Below, one piece after another: positions 8,602-12,915 of a stretch of DNA of 12,915 bases (position 1 is its first letter; every line of letters begins with the position of its first letter). The stretch is from NCBI GenBank assembly GCA_014360105.1, contig JACIYD010000010.1, positions 1 to 12,915 on the forward strand, read 5' to 3'. Origin of the DNA: Clostridia bacterium. Its GTDB lineage: Bacteria; Bacillota; DSM-521; Neomoorellales; SLTJ01. A model generated the notes under the pieces. That model made no database searches and was not told where the DNA came from. It saw only the letters and a program-made list of their open reading frames with translations. A program made the translations under genes and the position numbers.

Positions 8602-8989
8602 AGTTGAAGATGTTGAGCGTGGTGATTCTGCCCTTTTCCTTGGCCATGACTTGCTCCAGGCTGAGGCCGAGGGTATTGGCTAGTGCGGCGAGGTAGAAAA
8701 GGAGGCGGCCCATTTCGGTCTCGACGATATCCCGGCAGTCCTCGCACAAGGAACCCTGGAGATGGGTGTCAACGTAGTGACGCCAGTCCCGGAGGGAAAT
8801 ATCACTGGGCAGGGCTTGCTTCGTTGCGTTAATCTGGACGCAGCCGCAACCGGTCACGGCCTTGGTGACGGCCCGGTTGAGGCGGGCGGCCGCTTCCTGG
8901 GTCTTAGAAAGGATGTCAAGGATGCTGCGGTGGCGGATGGTGTATTCCCCGACGGTAGCCTGAAATTCCGCACAGCTTAAATGTTTCAC
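8594..8989 (-). CDS. Conserved-looking small protein of unknown function with CGC and CxxC cysteines
   Basis: This minus-strand frame encodes 131 residues from a GTG whose Shine-Dalgarno is the reverse complement of 9001-9005 (GGGAG, about 11 nt away). A perfect promoter lies upstream (9072-9043), which strongly supports a real gene. The N-terminal half is helical and charged (FQATVGEYTIRHRSILDILS), followed by VTGCGCVQI (46-53) and LCEDCRDIVETEMGRLLFYL (81-100). The cysteines at 48, 50, 82 and 85 could bind metal. The stretch GRLLFYLAALANTLGLSLEQV is loosely like the helices of MazG-type nucleotide pyrophosphatases, but I see no complete ExxE/ExxD catalytic set, so this is only a hint. It resembles a small family seen in related clostridia, which I cannot name with confidence. 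It has no signal peptide or membrane segment. It converges on radA, overlapping its stop. Confidence 0.78.
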   Translation of the reverse strand: MKHLSCAEFQATVGEYTIRHRSILDILSKTQEAAARLNRAVTKAVTGCGCVQINATKQALPSDISLRDWRHYVDTHLQGSLCEDCRDIVETEMGRLLFYLAALANTLGLSLEQVMAKEKGRITTLNIFNFT

Positions 8990-9042
8990 CGGCTGATCAT
9001 CTCCCTTGGCTGGCGCATGGCCTTCCGATCCCTGATAGGCAT

Positions 9043-9072
9043 ATTATAGCGAGCCGTCTCTTGTCCTGTCAA
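9043..9072 (-). promoter_or_regulatory. Sigma-A promoter of the minus-strand gene
   Basis: Read on the minus strand, TTGACA (9072-9067) and TATAAT (9048-9043) are both exact consensus with an 18-bp spacer. Transcription should start near 9036, giving a leader of roughly 47 nt before the GTG at 8989. Confidence 0.85.
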
Positions 9073-9109
9073 CGACGCGCCCACCTGGGTTATCCCCAGT
9101 TTGCCTCTT

Positions 9110-9319
9110 GCGGTCTTTGGCTCCCTCGTTGGCGTGAGCCTTGCGGGCGATACTGGTGCTCGAGTTGGGCTTGAGGCGGGTCCGCGGCTCGTGCGCGCCC
9201 TCCATGGCGCCGCGGGAGCTATTGGCCATCCGTGGCCTTCGGCCGGACTTGCGCCCTCGCCCTCGCGAAAAGCTCGCTCGCCGCGATGCTCGAGTCTTTC
9301 GCTGTGAGCCAAAGACCGC
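9110..9319. repeat. 210-bp segment bounded by a 14-bp perfect inverted repeat
   Basis: GCGGTCTTTGGCTC at 9110-9123 recurs as its exact reverse complement GAGCCAAAGACCGC at 9306-9319. Inside, CTCGAG occurs near both ends (9159-9164 and 9290-9295), and there is a strong internal dyad GCGCC/GGCGC around 9195-9212, then GGCCA-TCCG-TGGCC and GGCC-TTC-GGCC near 9224-9243. No target-site duplication is evident beside the ends and no transposase is present. The termini could be the closing helix of a structured RNA or the ends of a small non-autonomous element. Confidence 0.55.
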
Positions 9320-9430
9320 CCGATACGCCAGCGCACCCACTTGAGTGCTTTGAGTTATCATCCCGTTTGCACGGGCCGCCCGGGCTGAACTGGCCGGGGC
9401 GGGATCGGGCCTGAGGCGGGGTTTCTTTGA

Positions 9431-9452
9431 CCTGCCGCGATATTCGGGCAGG
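9431..9452. repeat. Hairpin in the carD upstream region
   Basis: CCTGCC and CGA pair with TCG and GGCAGG around the loop TAT, giving a 9-bp stem with one bulged G. No T-run follows, so it is not a convincing terminator. It lies about 78 bp upstream of the carD -35 box. Confidence 0.4.
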
Positions 9453-9529
9453 ACGCCGGGAGGCGCAACGTAATCCTAAACCGAAAAGCGGGGAAACGCC
9501 GGCGCGCGCTTGAAGGAATCTGACGTAAT

Positions 9530-9558
9530 TTGACAGATGTGATTACTCCTGTTATAAT
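9530..9558 (+). promoter_or_regulatory. Sigma-A promoter of carD
   Basis: TTGACA (9530-9535) and TATAAT (9553-9558) are exact consensus with a 17-bp spacer; the start is expected near 9565. The inverted repeat GTAAT-N12-ATTAC (9525-9546) brackets the -35 box, and ATCTG-N11-CAGAT (9518-9538) overlaps it, so a regulator may bind here. Confidence 0.88.
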
Positions 9559-9601
9559 GCAGGTGTAAGCTTTCCACTTTAAGATAGGGGGCATTTGGTC
9601 A

Positions 9602-10078
9602 TTGTTTAAGGTCGGCGATCGGGTAGTATACCCCATGCACGGCGCGGGCGTAATTGAAGCCATCGAGGAGAAGGAAATCTTAGGTAAGCGCCGGCAATAT
9701 TACGTAATGCGCCTGCCGATGGGCGACATCAAACTGATGATTCCTACGGACACGGTGGCAGAAACCGGCTTGCGGGAGGTTATTTCTCAAGAAGAAGTCG
9801 CCAAGGTCCTCGACGTGCTCCAGGAACGCGAGGTGACGATGTCGGCCAACTGGAATCGCCGGTACCGGGCCAATCTGGAGAAAATTAAGAGCGGCAACAT
9901 TTTTGAAGTGGCCGAGGTTGTGAGGAACTTAGTTTTGCGGGAACGGGAGAAAGGGCTTTCCACCGGGGAACGCCGCATGCTCGACAGTGCCCGCCAGATC
10001 CTGATTAGCGAACTGGTACTCGCCCAAGACAAGGAAGAGGAAGAAGTTACCAGCTTATTGGACGGTATTCTTGCCTGA
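9602..10078 (+). CDS. CarD/CdnL-family RNA polymerase-binding regulator
   Basis: CarD-family proteins bind the RNA polymerase beta subunit and stabilise open promoter complexes. This one has 158 residues, a normal length. The N-terminal Tudor-like RNAP-interaction domain (about 1-58) begins MFKVGDRVVYPMHGAGVIEAIEEKEI and includes YYVMRLPMGDIKLMIP. The helical C-terminal domain carries SANWNRRYRANLEKI (81-95), with W84 in the position of the tryptophan that wedges into the minor groove at the -10 edge. The start is a TTG at 9602, 10 nt after a GGGGG stretch (9587-9591); no in-frame ATG exists nearby and the protein begins at the domain boundary. It has its own perfect promoter and is followed by a probable terminator, so it appears monocistronic or nearly so. 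Confidence 0.92.
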   Translation: MFKVGDRVVYPMHGAGVIEAIEEKEILGKRRQYYVMRLPMGDIKLMIPTDTVAETGLREVISQEEVAKVLDVLQEREVTMSANWNRRYRANLEKIKSGNIFEVAEVVRNLVLREREKGLSTGERRMLDSARQILISELVLAQDKEEEEVTSLLDGILA

Positions 10079-10104
10079 AGTAGCGTCCCTCTTTCCCTAA
10101 CCAA

Positions 10105-10132
10105 AAACGGGCGCGCTGGTCGCGGGCCGTTT
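10105..10132 (+). terminator. Probable terminator after carD
   Basis: AAACGG (10105-10110) pairs with CCGTTT (10127-10132), and CGCG (10112-10115) with CGCG (10121-10124) around CTGGT. The stem has a small internal loop. The following tract is only TTTCCTCC-like, so efficiency may be low; the A-run on the 5' side would act as a T-run for the other strand. Confidence 0.5.
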
Positions 10133-10155
10133 CCTCCTGACGACCTTCCCAGTAT

Positions 10156-10186
10156 TTGTATAGGTACCCCCCGCCAATGTTAAAAT
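10156..10186 (+). promoter_or_regulatory. Possible weak promoter before the PIN-TRAM gene
   Basis: TTGTAT (10156-10161) and TAAAAT (10181-10186) are separated by 19 bp, longer than ideal. The start would be very near the Shine-Dalgarno AGGGGGTGA (10191-10199), leaving almost no leader. It is much weaker than the other promoters in the window. Confidence 0.35.
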
Positions 10187-10203
10187 AGGAAGGGGGTGAA
10201 GAA

Positions 10204-11346
10204 ATGACCAGGTTGCTGCGGTGGTTAATCACGGCCGGTCTGGCTGCCGGAGGCTTCTACGGGAGCCTAGAATTGAGCCGGCAATGGTATAACGGACCCT
10301 GGTTCTGGTTACTGATTGCCATTTTCAGTCTGAGCATGGTTTTGGTCGCCTACTTTCTGGCACCACGGATCCTTGCCGGTCTTCAGAGCACCGGGCGCTG
10401 GGTAGAAGGGCGGCTACAAAAACTGCCGGGTCAGGAGATCCTGGCCGGTGCCGGCGGGCTTATTGTTGGCCTTATCATTGCTAATCTTCTTGGGGCCGCC
10501 CTCAGCCGCCTGCCGCTGGTGGGTGCGTACCTGGCCCTGGTGGCAAACTTAATTCTGGGCTACCTGGGATGGAGCGTAGGGACGAAAAAGCGGGAAGAAA
10601 TCCTTAGTCTTCTTGGCTTGCTGTCGCGGCCGGGTGGGCGAGAACGGGGCTGGCGCGGCGTCACGGAAAGGACGAGTGGACGGTATAAAATCCTTGATAC
10701 AAGCGTGATTATTGACGGCCGCATCCTCGATGTCTATCAGACCGGGTTTCTCGAAGGGATTCTCGTCGTCCCCGATTTTGTCTTGGAAGAACTGCGGCAC
10801 ATCGCGGATTCCTCCGACGTGCTCAAGCGCAACCGCGGACGGCGGGGGCTGGATATTCTCAACAAAATCCGCGAACTTCCGGGACCCGAGGTACAGCTTT
10901 GGCGCACGGGCCAGGCACCGCCCGGGGTAGAGGTGGACACAAGGCTGGTCCAGTTGGCCCAGCAGTTGCAGGCGTCTATTGTCACTAACGACTTCAACCT
11001 GAACAAAATAGCCGCGCTCCAGGGCATCAAGGTCCTGAACATCAACGAGCTGGCCAATGCGGTCAAGCCGGTAGTGCTGCCTGGCGAGGAAATGGTGGTA
11101 CAGCTAATTAAGGACGGCAAAGAAAGCGGTCAGGGCGTTGGCTACCTGGACGACGGCACAATGATCGTGGTGGAAAACGGCAAGCGCTTCATCGGCCAGA
11201 CGGTAGCTGTTCTGGTTACCAGTGTCCTGCAGACCGCGGCCGGGCGGATGATCTTCGCGCGCCCCAAGGGGCTGGCACGAAAGGTGGGTTCTTCTTCCGG
11301 CAGTGCCGGTTCGGTGGAGCGAGGCGAATACCAATGGCTGACATAG
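10204..11346 (+). CDS. Membrane-anchored PIN-TRAM domain protein (YacL type)
   Basis: This 380-residue protein matches the YacL layout: an N-terminal membrane region, a PIN nuclease-like domain and a C-terminal TRAM RNA-binding domain. Hydrophobic segments at about 4-20, 33-55, 78-98 and 102-126 predict four helices. The PIN domain (about 161-275) has the acidic residues D165 (KILDTSVIIDGRI), E195/E196 (FVLEELRHIA), D245 and D263 (VTNDFNL). The TRAM domain spans about 290-350 (VQLIKDGKESGQGVGYLDDGT). PIN domains are usually metal-dependent RNases; the substrate of this family is not established to my knowledge. The ATG follows AGGGGGTGA closely. Its 3' end overlaps ispD by 13 bp in another frame, indicating translational coupling. 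Confidence 0.93.
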   Translation: MTRLLRWLITAGLAAGGFYGSLELSRQWYNGPWFWLLIAIFSLSMVLVAYFLAPRILAGLQSTGRWVEGRLQKLPGQEILAGAGGLIVGLIIANLLGAALSRLPLVGAYLALVANLILGYLGWSVGTKKREEILSLLGLLSRPGGRERGWRGVTERTSGRYKILDTSVIIDGRILDVYQTGFLEGILVVPDFVLEELRHIADSSDVLKRNRGRRGLDILNKIRELPGPEVQLWRTGQAPPGVEVDTRLVQLAQQLQASIVTNDFNLNKIAALQGIKVLNINELANAVKPVVLPGEEMVVQLIKDGKESGQGVGYLDDGTMIVVENGKRFIGQTVAVLVTSVLQTAAGRMIFARPKGLARKVGSSSGSAGSVERGEYQWLT

Positions 11347-12053
11347 GCGCGCTGGTGGCCGCCGCCGGTCGGGGCCGCCGGCTCGGGGCGGGCGGGAACA
11401 AATTGTTCCTGCTGCTGGAGGGGAAACCAATACTGGTCTACACCCTGGAGGCACTGGCGAGCAGTCCGCTGATTGACGCCATCGTGGTTGCCGTGGGACC
11501 GGGCGAAGAAGAAGCTTGCCGCCGCTTGATCGCTGCTTACGCCTTGGACAAGGTGACGGCGGTGGTGGTCGGAGGCGAGACGAGGCAGGAGAGCGTGGCG
11601 CGGGCCCTACGGCGGCTTGACCGAAGGTATGCTTGGGTGGCCGTGCACGACGGAGCGCGGCCCTTCGTTTCCTCGGCACTGGTGGCGGCGGTGGTAGCCG
11701 CGGCACGTGCCGGAGGTGCCGCCGTACCCGGTGTGCCCCTGCGGGACACGGTGAAGAGCCTGAAGGAAGAAGGGCTGGTCCGACAGACGCTGGCGCGCGA
11801 GGGGCTGGTTGCCGTCCAGACGCCCCAGGTCTTTGCGCGCTGGCTTTTGGAAGAGGCACACCTCCGCGCGGCCAAGGAAGGATTTCTTGGGACGGATGAC
11901 GCCTCACTGGTAGAGCGGCTGGGGCACCCGGTGCGGGTGGTTCCGGGGTCTTATCTTAACCTGAAAATTACGACCAGGGAAGATCTCGCGCTGGCCCGGG
12001 GCTATCTGACCTTGCTGGCCCAGGGGAACGAGCGGGAGCGGTACCAGGCGTAA
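11334..12053 (+). CDS. ispD: 2-C-methyl-D-erythritol 4-phosphate cytidylyltransferase
   Basis: IspD (239 aa) joins CTP and 2-C-methyl-D-erythritol 4-phosphate in the non-mevalonate pathway to isoprenoids. The CTP-binding loop AAAGRGRRLGAGGNK (9-23) supplies R16 and K23, matching the catalytic arginine and lysine of the E. coli enzyme. GGETRQESV (80-88), VHDGARPF (104-111, D106), R155, VQTPQVF (161-167) and NLKITTRED (209-217, K211) complete the active site. The residue after K23 is leucine, where many homologues have glutamine. The ATG at 11334 lies inside the 3' end of the PIN-TRAM gene (13-bp overlap), with a purine-rich GGAGCGAGG upstream. ispF, the enzyme two steps later in the pathway, begins 65 bp after the stop. 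Confidence 0.95.
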   Translation: MADIGALVAAAGRGRRLGAGGNKLFLLLEGKPILVYTLEALASSPLIDAIVVAVGPGEEEACRRLIAAYALDKVTAVVVGGETRQESVARALRRLDRRYAWVAVHDGARPFVSSALVAAVVAAARAGGAAVPGVPLRDTVKSLKEEGLVRQTLAREGLVAVQTPQVFARWLLEEAHLRAAKEGFLGTDDASLVERLGHPVRVVPGSYLNLKITTREDLALARGYLTLLAQGNERERYQA

Positions 12054-12118
12054 CCGGTGGTCCAAACCGCAAACTCATACCCGGGCCACAACATGGCACG
12101 GCGGAGGAGCGAAAGGCG

Positions 12119-12589
12119 ATGCGTATCGGCCTCGGGATAGACGTTCACCCGCTGGTTGCGGGACGCCCCCTCATCCTTGGCGGTGTACGTATTGCGGCAG
12201 ACGTGGGGCTGGCGGGCCACTCGGATGCCGATGTCCTGACCCACGCCGTCATGGACGCCCTGCTCGGCGCGGCGGCTCTGGGTGACATCGGGCAATACTT
12301 TCCCTCCGGCGATCCTCGTTACGCCGGTGCGGACTCCTTGAGGCTTTTGGAGCGCGTTCTTTCCTTGTTGGAGGAGCACGGCTTCCGGCCGGTACAGCTT
12401 GACTGTACCCTTTTGGCGGAAAAGCCGGCGCTTGCCCCATATTATCATGCCATGCGGCAGAATTTAGCACGCGTTTTGCACCTTCCGCCGGAGGCGGTCG
12501 CGATTAAGGCGACAACCACCGAGGGGCTGGGCTTCCTTGGTCGGGGTGAGGGTCTGGCCGCGGTAGCTCTGGCCGTGATTGCGCCGTAA
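12119..12589 (+). CDS. ispF: 2-C-methyl-D-erythritol 2,4-cyclodiphosphate synthase
   Basis: IspF (156 aa) forms the cyclic diphosphate intermediate of the non-mevalonate pathway, acting as a trimer with one metal at each active site. The metal ligands are D8 and H10 (GLGIDVHPL, 4-12) and H42 (GHSDADVLTHAVMDALLGA, 33-51); DADVL and GDIGQYFP (55-62) are standard. KATTTEGLGFLGRGEG (130-145) is the CDP-binding tail. Position 5 is leucine and position 7 isoleucine, where GHGYDVH or GIGYDVH is more usual; both are outside the metal ligands. The ATG at 12119 follows GGAGGAG (12103-12109) with 9-nt spacing. ispE, for the intervening step, is not in the window. ispD and ispF are adjacent and probably co-transcribed from upstream. 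Confidence 0.96.
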   Translation: MRIGLGIDVHPLVAGRPLILGGVRIAADVGLAGHSDADVLTHAVMDALLGAAALGDIGQYFPSGDPRYAGADSLRLLERVLSLLEEHGFRPVQLDCTLLAEKPALAPYYHAMRQNLARVLHLPPEAVAIKATTTEGLGFLGRGEGLAAVALAVIAP

Positions 12590-12617
12590 AAAAGCAACCG
12601 GCGCGCCACGGCACCCC

Positions 12618-12637
12618 CCGCCTGAAGCCTCGGGCGG
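12618..12637 (+). terminator. Possible terminator hairpin after ispF
   Basis: CCGCCTGA pairs with TCGGGCGG (one U-G pair) around the loop AGCC, followed by ATTTGG. The short T-run makes it a weak intrinsic terminator at best. It lies 28 bp after the ispF stop, where an operon end would be expected before the T-box promoter. Confidence 0.4.
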
Positions 12638-12640
12638 ATT

Positions 12641-12667
12641 TGGCGCAGGCGGTGGCGGAGTGCGCCA
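12641..12667. repeat. 7-bp stem inverted repeat
   Basis: TGGCGCA (12641-12647) and TGCGCCA (12661-12667) pair around a 13-nt loop. It follows directly on the possible terminator hairpin and runs into the palindrome at 12665-12684, making a dense block of dyads upstream of the T-box promoter. Confidence 0.45.
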
Positions 12668-12684
12668 CCTAATGCATAAGGTGG
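12665..12684. promoter_or_regulatory. 20-bp near-perfect palindrome upstream of the T-box promoter
   Basis: CCACCTaATGCATaAGGTGG is palindromic at 18 of 20 positions and ends 23 bp before the -35 box. The size and position fit a dimeric regulator's operator, though I cannot assign a regulator. Confidence 0.4.
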
Positions 12685-12707
12685 AGATAGCGCAAGATGC
12701 CCCGGAC

Positions 12708-12736
12708 TTGACATGGCCGGGCCGGGCCGATATAAT
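12708..12736 (+). promoter_or_regulatory. Sigma-A promoter of the T-box leader
   Basis: TTGACA (12708-12713) and TATAAT (12731-12736) are exact consensus, 17 bp apart. The intervening spacer is unusually GC-rich (CCGGGCCGGGCC). The start is expected near 12743, at the beginning of the T-box leader. Confidence 0.88.
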
Positions 12737-12742
12737 GGCCAA

Positions 12743-12915
12743 AAAATAGAGACCAACGGCGAGGAACAGGCGAGTAGGGTCGTCATCCTCCACAGAGAGG
12801 AGCCACCGGCGGCTGAAAGTGGCTCCGGTAAGGATCGCCCCGAAATGCACCTGGGAGCCGGCCGGCCGAAAGCGTGCGGACAAGTAGGCCGGGCCCGGTG
12901 GCACCGTTAAAGCCA
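12743..12915 (+). ncRNA. T-box leader, TGC (Cys) specifier, cut off by the window edge
   Basis: The leader senses uncharged tRNA and allows read-through into a downstream gene. Stem I is clear: CAGG (12767-12770) pairs with CCTG (12850-12853); AGTA (12773-12776) faces GAA (12842-12844) in the specifier loop. AGAGAGGAGCC-type apical sequence follows, with GGAGCCAC (12799-12806) paired to GTGGCTCC (12819-12826). The specifier triplet is TGC at 12846-12848, followed by the usual A. The antiterminator bulge TGGCACC lies at 12899-12905. The terminator and regulated gene are outside; a TGC specifier suggests cysS, cysE or a cysteine-uptake gene. The bulge base (C) does not match the U73 normally found in tRNA-Cys. 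Confidence 0.88.

Larger units (their letters stand above)
9073..9529. other. Gene-free, dyad-rich interval between the minus-strand gene and carD
   Basis: This stretch lies upstream of two divergent promoters and holds no frame that I accept as a gene. It contains a small dyad CTGGG/CCCAG (9085-9099), a 14-bp inverted repeat bounding 9110-9319, and a hairpin CCCGT-TTGC-ACGGG (9362-9375). A 9-bp-stem hairpin lies at 9431-9452. A near-direct repeat of the form GGGCYTGAGGCGGG is present at about 9168-9181 and 9407-9420. Frames on both strands are open here, as expected for stop-poor GC-rich DNA. It could be a degraded insertion, a dispersed repeat or an RNA gene; the sequence alone does not decide. 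Confidence 0.6.

Noticed and set aside
8762..8980. 72-residue plus-strand frame opposite the orphan gene
   Set aside because: The minus-strand frame has a promoter, a ribosome site and protein-like composition; the plus frame has none of these.
9044..9361. 105-residue minus-strand frame across the inverted-repeat element
   Set aside because: It is very rich in Arg, Lys and Ser, has no clear ribosome site, and shares its span with long open frames on the other strand, as happens in stop-poor GC-rich DNA. It also runs through the -35 and -10 boxes of the minus-strand promoter. Worth revisiting only if it has homologues.
11104..11907. 267-residue frame antisense to the PIN-TRAM gene and ispD
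   Set aside because: Proline- and arginine-rich translation typical of the complement of GC-rich coding DNA, with no family motif.

Overview
The window is GC-rich (roughly 60%) chromosomal DNA from a Gram-positive bacterium of the clostridial side of Firmicutes. It carries the conserved greA-lysS / ctsR-mcsA-mcsB-clpC-radA / carD / PIN-TRAM / ispD-ispF neighbourhood, a CtsR heptad operator, consensus sigma-A promoters and a T-box leader. High GC and frequent GTG/TTG starts suggest a relative of thermophilic Peptococcaceae/Moorella-type clostridia. That placement is inference; no rRNA is present.

Layout. Bases 1-254 hold the 3' end of a gene resembling the COG5322 dehydrogenase/acyl-ACP-reductase-like family. 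A perfect TTGACA-N17-TATAAT promoter then drives greA and lysS, a transcription and translation pair. From about 2540 a promoter with a CtsR operator starts the class III stress operon: ctsR (repressor), mcsA and mcsB (arginine kinase and its activator), clpC (unfoldase) and radA (DNA repair). McsB and McsA phosphorylate and inactivate CtsR and feed ClpC/ClpP, so the operon encodes its own switch.

radA is met tail-to-tail, with an 8-bp overlap, by a minus-strand gene of unknown function that has its own perfect promoter. disA, which often follows radA, is not in the window. A gene-free stretch of about 600 bp follows. It is rich in dyads and contains a 14-bp perfect inverted repeat bounding about 210 bp. 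This is the least explained part of the window.

A third perfect promoter drives carD (RNA polymerase-binding regulator), which ends at a probable terminator. A PIN-TRAM membrane protein, ispD and ispF (non-mevalonate isoprenoid pathway) follow; the PIN-TRAM and ispD frames overlap by 13 bp. The right end holds dyads, a fourth perfect promoter and most of a T-box leader with a TGC (Cys) specifier, implying that a cysteine-related gene such as cysS or cysE lies just outside.

Most of the window is conserved core genome. The unusual material is the 9.0-9.6 kb gap, the minus-strand orphan gene, the promoter-proximal dyads and the T-box details.
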